Below are positions 25,930 through 34,071 of a DNA stretch of 64,000 nucleotides, piece after piece. Source of the stretch: Saprospiraceae bacterium (GTDB lineage: Bacteria > Bacteroidota > Bacteroidia > Chitinophagales > Saprospiraceae); contig JAHCHX010000001.1 of NCBI GenBank assembly GCA_026129545.1, forward strand, positions 3,161,501 through 3,225,500, in the 5' to 3' direction. The translations under genes were made by a program, and so were the position numbers. How positions within the stretch are numbered: position 1 is the first letter of the stretch; each line of letters starts with the position of its first letter. The notes beneath the pieces are model-generated. The model was not told where the DNA came from. It worked only from the letters and a program-made list of their open reading frames with translations, and searched no databases.

Positions 25930-27636
25930 ATGAAAAATTCACTTGTTGTTAGTGCTCTCTTTTTGTCCACATTTTGTGCCGCGTCTTTTGCCCAAGACCG
26001 CCTGGTCGGTCGCGCTTTTGCGACCCGCTCGGAAGTGATGGCCCGCAACGGCATTGCTTGCACAAGCCACCCCTTAGCGAGCGCCGCGGCACTCGATGTG
26101 CTACGCAAGGGTGGCTCGGCGGTGGATGCGGCCATTGCCGCCAATGCAGTGCTTGGGGTGGTGGAGCCACACGTCAACGGCATTGGAGGAGACCTCTATG
26201 CCATTGTCTATGAGGCAAGGACTGGCAAGCTTCATGGGTTGAATGCCTCCGGTCGTTCACCTCACTCGCTTCATTTGGATACCTTTGTTCAACGCAAAAT
26301 TCAGCATATCCCGCCTTTTGGCCCACTGCCTGTGTCGGTGCCCGGATGTGTGGATGGTTGGTTTGAGCTACATGGCAAATTTGGCAAAAAACCGATGAAG
26401 GAAAATCTATCATCAGCCATCAAGTATGCCCGTGATGGCTTTGCGGTGGCTGATGAAGCTTCGGCTTCATGGCAACGCATGGAAGAGGTATATGGGAAGT
26501 TCCCAAACGTGAAGGAAGTCTATTTGCCGGGTGGAAACGCGCCAAAACGCGGCGATATTTTCCGAAACCCCTTGCTGGCCAACACGTTGGAAAAAATCGC
26601 CAATGGCGGACGCGACATATTTTACAAAGGGGAAATAGCGCAAGCAATAGACGAGTTCATGCGGAAAAACGGTGGCTTCCTCTCCCTTAGGGATTTGGCG
26701 GAACACACCTCCGAATGGCTTGAGCCTGTCTCCACCAATTATCGAGGTTTCGATGTGTGGGAATTACCGCCCAATGGCCAAGGCATCGCAGCCTTGCAGA
26801 TGCTCAACATTCTCGAGGGTTTTGACTTTTCCAAAATTTCCTTCGGCTCCCATGAGCATGTTCACCTGTTCGTGGAGGCCAAAAAACTTGCTTATGAAGA
26901 CCGCGCAAGGTTTTATGCTGATTTGGAATATATGCAGCCGGGCATCGTGAAGCACCTGATTTCAAAAGAATATGCCGCAGCACGTCGCAAACTGATAAAT
27001 CCCAATCGCGCTGCCGCGACGGTAGAAGCAGGAAACCCCAATCTGAAAGATGGCGACACGATTTATCTCACGGTAGCTGACGAAGAGGGCAACATGGTGT
27101 CGCTCATCCAATCCAACTTTAGGGGCTTTGGCTCTGGCATGGTGCCTGATGGCTTGGGATTCATGTTGCAGAACAGGGGGCAGCTTTTCACGCTCGAACC
27201 CGAGCAAGCCAATACTTACGCGCCGCACAAAAGACCTTTCCACACAATTATTCCAGCTTTTGTCACCAAAGACGGCAAGCCTTGGATGTCCTTTGGGGTG
27301 ATGGGAGGCTCGTTTCAGCCGCTCGGCCATGTCGAAATACTGATGAACATGATTGATTTTGGCATGAACGCGCAAGAGGCTGGTGACGCGCCGCGCATTG
27401 ACCATCAAGGAAGCAGTGAGCCTACTGGCGAGCGAATGAAAGATGCTGGGTACATCACGCTTGAAAATGGCTTCCCTTACGAGACCATTCGCGCCTTGAT
27501 GCAGATGGGGCATCGCGTGGGTTGGGCACCGCCGGGCAGTTACGGTGGGTATCAGGCCATCCGATTCGATGCCTCGAAGAGGGTTTATTTTGGTGCTTCG
27601 GATGCTCGAAAGGATGGTCAGGCTGTGGGGTATTGA
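25930..27636 (+). CDS. ggt: gamma-glutamyltransferase (periplasmic, autoprocessing Ntn hydrolase)
   Basis: 568 residues with a Sec signal (ALFLSTFCAASFAQ). The large subunit opens GIACTSHPLASAAALDVLRK and GGSAVDAAIAANAVLGVVEP, typical of the family. The small subunit would start at the catalytic Thr in GDTIYLTVADEEGN, whose threonine becomes the N-terminal nucleophile after self-cleavage. The late motif GVMGGSFQPLGHVEI is the usual MGGdxQPQGH region in slightly changed form. The enzyme releases glutamate from glutathione and other gamma-glutamyl compounds, or transfers it. Sequence style (QNRGQLFTLEP) is closer to acylase-like members, so substrate could also be a beta-lactam-type or other gamma-glutamyl amide. 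ATG 25930 is preferred over the TTG at 25900. Confidence 0.92.
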   Translation: MKNSLVVSALFLSTFCAASFAQDRLVGRAFATRSEVMARNGIACTSHPLASAAALDVLRKGGSAVDAAIAANAVLGVVEPHVNGIGGDLYAIVYEARTGKLHGLNASGRSPHSLHLDTFVQRKIQHIPPFGPLPVSVPGCVDGWFELHGKFGKKPMKENLSSAIKYARDGFAVADEASASWQRMEEVYGKFPNVKEVYLPGGNAPKRGDIFRNPLLANTLEKIANGGRDIFYKGEIAQAIDEFMRKNGGFLSLRDLAEHTSEWLEPVSTNYRGFDVWELPPNGQGIAALQMLNILEGFDFSKISFGSHEHVHLFVEAKKLAYEDRARFYADLEYMQPGIVKHLISKEYAAARRKLINPNRAAATVEAGNPNLKDGDTIYLTVADEEGNMVSLIQSNFRGFGSGMVPDGLGFMLQNRGQLFTLEPEQANTYAPHKRPFHTIIPAFVTKDGKPWMSFGVMGGSFQPLGHVEILMNMIDFGMNAQEAGDAPRIDHQGSSEPTGERMKDAGYITLENGFPYETIRALMQMGHRVGWAPPGSYGGYQAIRFDASKRVYFGASDARKDGQAVGY

Positions 27637-27640
27637 CCCC

Positions 27641-28714
27641 TCAAAACAAGCGCAGCTGAGGAAATTTGACTTGTTCGTGCAAATAAAGATTGTAGCTCGG
27701 CATTTTCCTGTCTTTCAGATACTTCTCTTTTGCCACGCGAAACTGGTCGTGAATAATCTGGGCGATATTGCCTTCGCCACGCATCCGTTTTCCAAAGCGT
27801 TTTTCCTCCAAACTTCCGCCGTGCGTATCGCGGATTCGGTTGAGCACGCGGTCGGCACGGTCGGGCATGGTACGTCGTATCCAATCCTCGAAGATAGGGC
27901 CAATGTCTCCATTGAGTCGCACGATGGTGTGACCCACGCCCAATGCCCCACAATCGGCAACCGTTTTTACCAATGGCAAAATTTCGTGGTCGTTGAGGCC
28001 CGGAATGATGGGTGCCATCATCACGAACACAGGGACATCTGCCTTTGATAGGGTTTCCACCGTCCGTAGGCGCTGCTTCACGGAAGCAGTGCGGGGCTCG
28101 AGGAATTGACGCAGTGTCTCATTCAATGTGGTGATACTTATAGCGACATGGACAAGTTGCTCGGCAGCCAGTTTTTTCAAGATGTCGAGGTCGCGCAGCA
28201 CAAGGCTGTTTTTGGTGATGATGCCAACTGGGTGGCGGTATTTCCAAAATACTTCGAGACAGGCGCGTGTGATGCGGAAAGTTCGCTCGGCTGGTTGATA
28301 CACATCTGTATTGCCCGCAAACATAATGGGCGCGGCTTTCCAAGATTTCTTTTTCAATTCATTTTCAAGAAGTTCGGCAGCGTTTCGCTTGACAAGAATT
28401 TTGCGCTCAAAGTCAAGTCCGGCACTGTATCCCCAATAAGGGTGCGTATTTCGAGCATAGCAGTAAACACAGCCATGCTCGCAACCTTGATAGGGGTTCA
28501 TGCTCCATTCGAGCGGGATGTCGGGGCTTTCCACACGATTGAGGATGGTCTTGGGGTGGGTTTCGAGATATTCTGTTTTTAAACTGCCATCTTCCCATTC
28601 ATCGGCAACGAGCGCCCAGTCGAGCGGTTCGTGGTCGCGCACGAATTTTTCATAAGGGGATGGAGGATTGATTTGCGCGCCACGCCCTTTCAATTGTCTT
28701 TTTTCGTTTGTCAC
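27641..28714 (-). CDS. PA0069-family radical SAM protein
   Basis: 357 residues. The radical SAM cluster motif is GCEHGCVYCYAR (CxxxCxxC with the extra YCYAR typical of the SplB/PA0069 group), preceded by the family's N-terminal stretch (KGRGAQINPPSPYEKF) and WSMNPYQG. The barrel follows with ITKNSLVLRDLDIL and the late region HTIVRLNGDIGPIFEDWI. Members are widespread and their reaction is not established. Translation probably starts with GTG at 28714; a -7 element lies 20 bases upstream, leaving no room for a longer protein. The 3' end converges with ggt with four bases between the stops. Confidence 0.9.
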   Translation of the reverse strand: MTNEKRQLKGRGAQINPPSPYEKFVRDHEPLDWALVADEWEDGSLKTEYLETHPKTILNRVESPDIPLEWSMNPYQGCEHGCVYCYARNTHPYWGYSAGLDFERKILVKRNAAELLENELKKKSWKAAPIMFAGNTDVYQPAERTFRITRACLEVFWKYRHPVGIITKNSLVLRDLDILKKLAAEQLVHVAISITTLNETLRQFLEPRTASVKQRLRTVETLSKADVPVFVMMAPIIPGLNDHEILPLVKTVADCGALGVGHTIVRLNGDIGPIFEDWIRRTMPDRADRVLNRIRDTHGGSLEEKRFGKRMRGEGNIAQIIHDQFRVAKEKYLKDRKMPSYNLYLHEQVKFPQLRLF

Positions 28715-28733
28715 GTTGTTCGTAATTAGGAGA

Positions 28734-28741
28734 CAAAGTTA
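28734..28741 (-). promoter_or_regulatory. -7 element (TAACTTTG on minus strand) for the PA0069-type gene
   Basis: Minus-strand TAACTTTG ending 19 bases before the GTG start at 28714. It supports the non-ATG start. Confidence 0.6.
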
Positions 28742-28808
28742 AAACAAAATCGCGTTTAAAAAACTTTTTGTTTTTTTAAAAAGTGCGTTGCTGAGCATGC
28801 TTTTTTGT

Positions 28809-28859
28809 TTTGCCACAAAGACTTCCAAAATCTTTGTGCCTTCGCGTCTTTGTGGCAAA
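28809..28859. repeat. 14-bp perfect inverted repeat, interspersed-repeat-like
   Basis: TTTGCCACAAAGAC (28809-28822) and its exact complement (28846-28859) around a 23-base spacer that itself repeats part of the arm (ATCTTTGTGCC). It follows the small membrane protein gene (stop at 28884) on the minus strand, but no T-run follows on that strand, so it is not a standard terminator. Similar 'CTTTGTGxCTTCGCGTCTTTGTGG' text is, to my recollection, common between genes in Bacteroidota and other phyla, which suggests a small mobile or REP-like repeat. Confidence 0.5.
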
Positions 28860-28883
28860 GTGCAAATCACCGTATAACGACAC

Positions 28884-29108
28884 TTAGCTCGGAAAATAAA
28901 TTGACATGAGGTAGGCGTAGATTCCGAAACAAACGCTGCCAATGAGCAAGCCAAAAGCCAGAGGGCGGTCGTCGCTGGTTTTATACAGAAAAAAACCAGC
29001 CGCGATACCCCCAACGACGAGCAAAGGGTAAGGGATGAAGAACAACAAGACCCAAAAAACCGCGAACACTGCGATGATTCGGACGAGAACAGGCACCAAT
29101 GATTTCAT
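28884..29108 (-). CDS. small hydrophobic membrane protein, unknown function
   Basis: 74 residues, nearly all membrane: helix about 8-28 (IAVFAVFWVLLFFIPYPLLVV), helix about 30-43, a charged loop (KTSDDRPLA) and helix about 50-70 (FGLLIGSVCFGIYAYLMSIYF). No enzyme motif. ATG at 29108 and a clean stop. It lies alone between the PA0069 gene and AMP nucleosidase on the same strand. Sequence composition fits a real protein, but no family was recognised. Confidence 0.6.
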   Translation of the reverse strand: MKSLVPVLVRIIAVFAVFWVLLFFIPYPLLVVGGIAAGFFLYKTSDDRPLAFGLLIGSVCFGIYAYLMSIYFPS

Positions 29109-29277
29109 AAGTGAGATGTGATAATCCCGGTATTTCGGGACAGGTTGTGATAATTGCTTGCCTTTTATTGGTCAAACCGATTTCGTTGTTCCGCTTAAAA
29201 GTTGCGTGCGGCGAAATTCTGACAGCTCACTCGCATTTCCAAATATCCCGCACTGATTGCCAGTGCCTTTGTGGTGC

Positions 29278-30114
29278 TCACACCTCGAATCGAAGGTGTT
29301 TCACCGTCAGGCCCTTGTTTATGAGTTGTTTGAGCGAGTCCACCCCAATCCGCAAATGCAAGTCCGCGAAATTAGCCGTTACTTCCTTGTCGCTTGCTTC
29401 TGTTTTGATGCCTTCCGATGTCATAGGCATATCACTCACCAGCAAGAGTGCGCCGGCTGGCATCCGATTTTTAAATGCGGCTACGAAGATTGTTGCTGTC
29501 TCCATATCAATGGCGATGCAACGCAAATCGCGGAGACGCTGCTTGAAATCTTCTCGGTGTTCCCAAACACGCTTGTTCGTGGTGTAAACGACCCCGGTCC
29601 AGTAGTCTCGCTCATAGTCGCGGATGGTAGTGGATATAGCTTTTTGCAAAGCAAAGGCTGGAAGCGCAGGCAGCGCGGGGGGCAGGTAGTCGTCGCTGGT
29701 GCCCTCACCACGCACTGCTGCGATAGGGAGAATCAGGTCGCCGACGTGATTTTTGCCCGTTTTTAAGCCTCCGCATTTTCCAAGAAACAAAACAGCGTTG
29801 GGGTGTATCGCCTCCAACAAGTCAATCACCAGACCAGCGTTGGGGCTGCCGATGCCAAAATTGATGATGGTGATATTGTCGGCAGTGGCAGCCTGCATGG
29901 GGCGGTCCGTGCCATAAATCGGAACCTCGTTTTGGTCAGCGAAAGTTTTGACGTAGCCGCTGAAATTGACCAGCAGGATGTATTCGCCGAATTCTTCCAA
30001 GGGCATACCCGTATATCTTGGCAACCAATCCTTTATGATGCGCGATTTGGCTTCCTTTTCCTGTTTCTGAATTTCTTCGAGATATTCGGGGAGAAAAAAA
30101 TCTTTGCTGTCCAT
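29278..30114 (-). CDS. AMP nucleosidase, short Bacteroidota form
   Basis: 278 residues of the PNP/UDP phosphorylase superfamily. The phosphorylase fold is seen in ITIINFGIGSPNAGLVIDLLE, LFLGKCGGLKTGKNHVGDLI, the ribose-binding IDMETATIFVAAF and LLVSDMPMTSEGIKTE. The text FLPEYLEEIQKQEKEAKSRI and IKDWLPRYTGMPLEEF at the start marks the short AMP nucleosidase type, which lacks the N-terminal domain of the 484-residue E. coli Amn. It splits AMP to adenine and ribose 5-phosphate and so regulates the adenylate pool. The open frame extends 83 codons further, but ATG 30114 gives the family N-terminus and a -7 element lies 35 bases before it. Confidence 0.9.
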   Translation of the reverse strand: MDSKDFFLPEYLEEIQKQEKEAKSRIIKDWLPRYTGMPLEEFGEYILLVNFSGYVKTFADQNEVPIYGTDRPMQAATADNITIINFGIGSPNAGLVIDLLEAIHPNAVLFLGKCGGLKTGKNHVGDLILPIAAVRGEGTSDDYLPPALPALPAFALQKAISTTIRDYERDYWTGVVYTTNKRVWEHREDFKQRLRDLRCIAIDMETATIFVAAFKNRMPAGALLLVSDMPMTSEGIKTEASDKEVTANFADLHLRIGVDSLKQLINKGLTVKHLRFEV

Positions 30115-30149
30115 AAAAATTGATTTGTTGTTTGCGCAATTGTTCGGCT

Positions 30150-30157
30150 CAAAAGTA
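30150..30157 (-). promoter_or_regulatory. -7 element (TACTTTTG on minus strand) for AMP nucleosidase
   Basis: Minus-strand TACTTTTG 35 bases before the ATG at 30114. It lies inside the longer open frame, which argues against the longer start. Confidence 0.55.
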
Positions 30158-30191
30158 ACGGCAAGATTCGAAGAGCAGCCTCGTTTAAAAT

Positions 30192-30199
30192 TATGTTTG
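30192..30199 (+). promoter_or_regulatory. -7 element (TATGTTTG) for the T9SS cargo gene
   Basis: TATGTTTG, 73 bases before the ATG at 30273. Confidence 0.4.
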
Positions 30200-30272
30200 G
30201 CCAGCATCAGCTGTCTTGAAACGACGGATGCTGCGAAAATTGACGAAACTTGCCCAAAAATTGAACATAGAC

Positions 30273-31523
30273 ATGACAATGAAATTTTTTCTGCTTTGTT
30301 GCCTTTCGCTGCTACTTGTGTCGGGAACCTACGCCCAACCCGGATGCCCAGACCCGCAGGCACTCAACTACAATGCTTCAGCCACCTCGAACAACGGTTC
30401 GTGCCAATACCCTGCCACCAATTATGTGCCCACGCTCAAGGCACTCTTGCCCGACACGTTGGTTGAAATAAGCGGACAAGTGAGAGTTGGAGCCAATTGG
30501 TATGCCCACAACGACGGGAGCGATGGGTCCCGATTCTATCGTTTTGACCCTGAAAACGGGAGTATCGCCCAGATTATTCATTTGAAACAAGCCTCCAACA
30601 AGGACTGGGAGGATATCGCTGCGTCCGACACACATATCTATATAGGCGACGTTGGGAATAACAACAACAATAGGCAAGACCTCGGCATTTATCGGATTCC
30701 GCTTTCCAAAATCGGCAACACCTCTTTTGTAAGCATCGAGACGAGCGACTGGTCTTTTATTCCGTTTTCTTACGAGGACCAAACGGATTTCTCGTTTCAG
30801 CCTGCCGATAGCGCTGTGTTCGATTGCGAGGCGATGGTTGTGTTGAGCGGAAAAATTCACCTATTCACCAAAAATCGCAAGGAATACACGACGACGCACT
30901 ATGTAGTGAATCAGTCCAACGGAAAAGCCGAAAAACTTGAAACATTCCCCTGCGATGGCCTCATAACAGGGGCGGACGTGTCGCCCGATGGCAAACTAAT
31001 AACGCTGCTCGGGTACGATTTGCGAAACATCCCAAAAGTATTTGCATGGCTGCTCTGGGACTGGCAAGCTGGCTCTGATTTGTTCTTCACGGGTAACAAG
31101 CGACGCATCGAGCTTGGCTCGGCTTTCACAACCGGGCAGGCGGAAGGTATCGGCTTTTTGGGCAATCGCACTGGATACATCTCCAACGAACGGACAGTGG
31201 CGGGTGGTGTCACATTCGTGGAGCAATCCACCCGATGGTTCGATTTTGGGCAGTGGGTGCCTGAAAATGTCGGTAGCCAAGAGCCAAGCACCGCCTCAGG
31301 GTTTAAAGTCTTTCCTAATCCTTTTGTGGAGTCGGTGCGCTTCGATTTTTTTGAGCACAAAAAACCGCACCATATCCGCGTGCTGAACCAATCCGGTCAG
31401 GTAGTGCTTCACCTCAACGAGGTGCCAGAAGCGCTGGATATGAGCACCTTGCCTTCTGGGGCATATACTTTTGAAGCAGTCTGGGAAACATATATTCAGG
31501 TTTTCAAAGCCTTGAAAATGTGA
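30273..31523 (+). CDS. secreted protein with type IX secretion C-terminal sorting domain
   Basis: 416 residues (start 30273, or 30279 two codons later). A Sec signal (ending LLVSGTYAQ) is followed by CPDPQALNYNASATSNNGSC, a short calcium-loop-like motif seen in many secreted Bacteroidota proteins. The body (about 55-330) is a beta-propeller-like domain without recognised catalytic residues (DWEDIAASDTHIYIGDVGNN, FDCEAMVVLSGKIHLF, ITGADVSPDGKLITLLGYD). The last 75 residues are a T9SS type A sorting domain (FKVFPNPFVESVRFDF, IRVLNQSGQVV, LPSGAYTFEA), which sends the protein across the outer membrane. Function outside the cell is unknown; the propeller could be a phytase-like or esterase-like fold. 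Confidence 0.88.
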   Translation: MTMKFFLLCCLSLLLVSGTYAQPGCPDPQALNYNASATSNNGSCQYPATNYVPTLKALLPDTLVEISGQVRVGANWYAHNDGSDGSRFYRFDPENGSIAQIIHLKQASNKDWEDIAASDTHIYIGDVGNNNNNRQDLGIYRIPLSKIGNTSFVSIETSDWSFIPFSYEDQTDFSFQPADSAVFDCEAMVVLSGKIHLFTKNRKEYTTTHYVVNQSNGKAEKLETFPCDGLITGADVSPDGKLITLLGYDLRNIPKVFAWLLWDWQAGSDLFFTGNKRRIELGSAFTTGQAEGIGFLGNRTGYISNERTVAGGVTFVEQSTRWFDFGQWVPENVGSQEPSTASGFKVFPNPFVESVRFDFFEHKKPHHIRVLNQSGQVVLHLNEVPEALDMSTLPSGAYTFEAVWETYIQVFKALKM

Positions 31524-31610
31524 TTCGACTTTAATTCTTCTAAAAATTTTTCCCCATTTTCTTTCCCCAATCTTCAAACCCACCTACTTTAACCGCTCAA
31601 AGCAGATTTT

Positions 31611-31764
31611 TTCACCAAACAAAATTCTTGGTCATGCATTCTGCCCGTTTACACTAAACGGTACACGGCTGGAGACACGCGGTTCAGGGCGTTTTTTTCC
31701 TGCATCGCGCACCGCCAGCCGTGTACCGTCTTTCGTTCACCAAACCAAGTTCTTTGCCAATGGC
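31611..31764 (+). promoter_or_regulatory. complex leader of the EF-G paralogue: duplicated start region, leader ORF, 15-bp inverted repeat
   Basis: Two similar copies of the translation start region occur: TTCACCAAACAAAATTCTTG.. (from 31611, ending in the ATG at 31634) and TTCACCAAACCAAGTTCTTT.. (from 31736, ending in the EF-G ATG at 31760), about 21 of 25 bases identical. The upstream ATG opens a seven-codon ORF (MHSARLH, 31634-31657). Its stop codon directly touches the left arm of a perfect 15-bp inverted repeat, ACGGTACACGGCTGG at 31658-31672, with the complement at 31715-31729 and a T-rich spacer between. This resembles a leader-peptide attenuator. Confidence 0.55.
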
Positions 31765-33895
31765 AGCCTACACTACTGACAAGATTAGGAACGTCGTCCT
31801 CGTGGGACACTCCGGCAGTGGTAAAACCACTTTTGCCGAAACCATGCTTTATGAAGCTAAAGCCATCAACCGCAGAGGCACCGTCGGCGACGGCAACACG
31901 CAGAGTGACTACGCGCCGCTCGAACAACAACGCGGCCACTCCCTTTTTGCCTCACTCCTTCATTGCAGCTGGAAGGATACCAAAATCAACATCCTTGACA
32001 CGCCGGGTCTCGATGACTTCGTGGGCGAAGTGGTAACGGCTTTAAAAGTAGCTGACACCGCAGTAGTCATGTTGAATGCTCGGAGTGGCGTGGAAGTAGG
32101 TACCGAACTGATATGGGAGTATGTGGACAAGTTCGAAACACCCAGCATATTTGTCATCAATCAATTAGACCACGAAAAAGCCGACTTCGAAATGACACTC
32201 GAACAAGCCAAAAACCGATTTGGCAATCGGGTGTTGCCCATGCAATTCCCCGTCAATCAAGGCCCGGACTTCAATGCCATCGTGGATGCCTTGCGCATGG
32301 TGATGTATGTTTTCCCAGCTGGCGGTGGCAAGCCTGAAAAGAAACCTATACCTACCGAACACAAAACACGCGCCGACGAAATGCACAACGCACTCGTGGA
32401 AGCTGCCGCTGAAAATGACGAGGCGCTCATGGAAAAATACTTCGAGAATGGCACCCTCGACGAGGAAGAACTTGCCAAGGGCCTGAGCATCGGCCTAGCG
32501 CATCACCAGTTTTTCCCGGTGTTCTGCGCCTCGGGCCTGAAAGACATGGGCAGCGGTCGCATCATGGGTTTCATCCACGACATTTGCCCAAGCCCTGCAG
32601 ACCGGCCCGCTGCCGACCTCGAAGGCGGCGGCTCCAAGCCTTGCGACCCCAATGCTCGCCCGTGCGTGTTTATCTTCAAAACCGTAAACGAGCCTAAGGT
32701 GGGCAACGTCTCCTATTTCAAGGTTTATTCAGGTGTGCTTAAAACAGGCGACGAATTGACCAACGCCGACAATAGCACCGTTGAGCGTTTTTCACAACTC
32801 TTTGAAAGCGAGGGCAAAAACCGCGACCAAGTGGACGAACTGCGTGCCGGCGACATCGGCTGCACAGTGAAACTCAAAGGCTCGCACACCAATCAAACAC
32901 TCAACCCAAAAGGTTCCGATATCAAAATCGAGCGCATCCACTTCCCAGCCCCGCGCATCCGTATGGCTGTGGTGCCGCCAAGCAAGGCCGAAGTCGAAAA
33001 AATGGCCAATGCCCTACATTCCATCCGCGAGGAAGACCCAACGCTCATCGTGGACCAAAACATAGAGTTGAAGCAGACCATCATCGAAGGTCAAGGCGAA
33101 TTGCACTTGGACATGGTACGCTACAAAGCAGAGCAAAATTTCGGCATCAAACTCGAATTCACCGAGCCGCGCATCCCCTATCGAGAGACCATCACCAAGG
33201 AAGCCAACAAGGACTATCGCCATAAAAAACAATCAGGCGGCGCGGGACAATTTGCCGAAGTCCACATGCGCATAGAGCCTTACTACGATGGCATGCCTGC
33301 CCCAAACGGCCTGACAGTCAAAAACATAGAGGTGGAAGACCTAAAATGGGGCGGTAAGTTCTCATTCTGTTGGGCGATTGTGGGAGGAGCCATAGACGCT
33401 CGCTTCATCAATGCTATCAAAAAAGGCATCATGGCCAAAATGGAAGAAGGCCCACTTACCGGTTCCTATTGTCGTGACATCCGCGTGAGCATATACGACG
33501 GCAAAATGCACCCCGTGGACTCAAACGATATGGCATTCCAAATTGCGGCAACCATGGCTTTCAAAGAATCTTTCCCCATGGCTGGGCCTCAGGTGCTCGA
33601 ACCCATCTACAACCTTGAGGTCATGGTAGATGCCGAGTATATGGGCAGTGTCATGGGCGATTTGCAAACACGCCGAGCTATTGTGATGGGTATGGATTCG
33701 GAAGGACACTATCAGGTCATCCGCGCTCGTGTGCCACTCAAGGAACTATACAAATACTCGTCGTCGTTGCGAGCACTCACACAAGGCAAGGCCAAATTTA
33801 GCATCTCGTTTGCCGAGTATGCAGCTGTCCCGGGCGACATTCAATCTAAACTGACTGCTGAATATGCCAAACACGCAGCAGCCGACGAGCATTGA
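31760..33895 (+). CDS. elongation factor G paralogue (EF-G-2-like) with altered GTPase motifs
   Basis: 711 residues with the full EF-G layout: GTPase domain, domain II, domain III (PSKAEVEKMANAL), domain IV (GGAGQFAEVHMRIEPYYDG) and domain V (LEPIYNLEVMVDAEYMGSV). EF-G moves tRNA and mRNA on the ribosome. The P-loop is intact (GHSGSGKTT, residues 16-24), but switch II reads DTPGLDDF with L84 where standard EF-G has the catalytic His, switch I is shortened (QQRGHSLFA in place of RGITI), and the G4 motif is NQLD rather than NKxD. This marks the EF-G-2-like subfamily, not the primary FusA, which should be elsewhere. GTPase may be slow or regulated. A hairpin terminator follows. Confidence 0.88.
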   Translation: MAAYTTDKIRNVVLVGHSGSGKTTFAETMLYEAKAINRRGTVGDGNTQSDYAPLEQQRGHSLFASLLHCSWKDTKINILDTPGLDDFVGEVVTALKVADTAVVMLNARSGVEVGTELIWEYVDKFETPSIFVINQLDHEKADFEMTLEQAKNRFGNRVLPMQFPVNQGPDFNAIVDALRMVMYVFPAGGGKPEKKPIPTEHKTRADEMHNALVEAAAENDEALMEKYFENGTLDEEELAKGLSIGLAHHQFFPVFCASGLKDMGSGRIMGFIHDICPSPADRPAADLEGGGSKPCDPNARPCVFIFKTVNEPKVGNVSYFKVYSGVLKTGDELTNADNSTVERFSQLFESEGKNRDQVDELRAGDIGCTVKLKGSHTNQTLNPKGSDIKIERIHFPAPRIRMAVVPPSKAEVEKMANALHSIREEDPTLIVDQNIELKQTIIEGQGELHLDMVRYKAEQNFGIKLEFTEPRIPYRETITKEANKDYRHKKQSGGAGQFAEVHMRIEPYYDGMPAPNGLTVKNIEVEDLKWGGKFSFCWAIVGGAIDARFINAIKKGIMAKMEEGPLTGSYCRDIRVSIYDGKMHPVDSNDMAFQIAATMAFKESFPMAGPQVLEPIYNLEVMVDAEYMGSVMGDLQTRRAIVMGMDSEGHYQVIRARVPLKELYKYSSSLRALTQGKAKFSISFAEYAAVPGDIQSKLTAEYAKHAAADEH

Positions 33896-33919
33896 TCGCA
33901 GACTCAAAGATTCATAAGC

Positions 33920-33957
33920 AAATCCCGGTCAAACATTGGATTGGCCGGGATTTTTCT
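33920..33957 (+). terminator. rho-independent terminator after the EF-G paralogue
   Basis: A 13-bp stem with one G:U pair (AAATCCCGGTCAA at 33920-33932 with TTGGCCGGGATTT at 33941-33953), a loop of 8 and a T-rich tail (TTTTTCTATT). Confidence 0.8.
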
Positions 33958-33984
33958 ATTGTTGTCAAATTCACCATTCAAAGT

Positions 33985-34000
33985 TTAAACATTTATTTAA
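33985..34000. promoter_or_regulatory. operator-like site S1 (TTAAACATTTATTTAA)
   Basis: A near-palindromic 16-mer 72 bases before the TetR start. It differs from site S2 at two central positions only. Probable binding site for the neighbouring TetR regulator. Confidence 0.5.
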
Positions 34001-34019
34001 AAATATCCTTTGGCCCCCT

Positions 34020-34052
34020 GTTGCCTCTTTCATAGAAGTTGAGGCAACTTTG
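34020..34052 (+). promoter_or_regulatory. tetR promoter with inverted repeat across -33 and -7
   Basis: An exact 8-bp inverted repeat, GTTGCCTC (34020-34027) and GAGGCAAC (34041-34048), 13 bases apart. TTG within the left arm (34021-34023) and CAACTTTG at the right arm (34045-34052) are 21 bases apart, the proper -33/-7 spacing, and the ATG at 34072 is 20 bases downstream. A protein bound to the repeat would block RNA polymerase. Confidence 0.55.
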
Positions 34053-34071
34053 CGCCATAAAAAAACTGCTT

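Noticed and set aside
28801..28866. Inverted repeat as a standard terminator of the small membrane protein gene
   Set aside because: On the minus strand the stem is followed by CAAAAAAG rather than a T-run.
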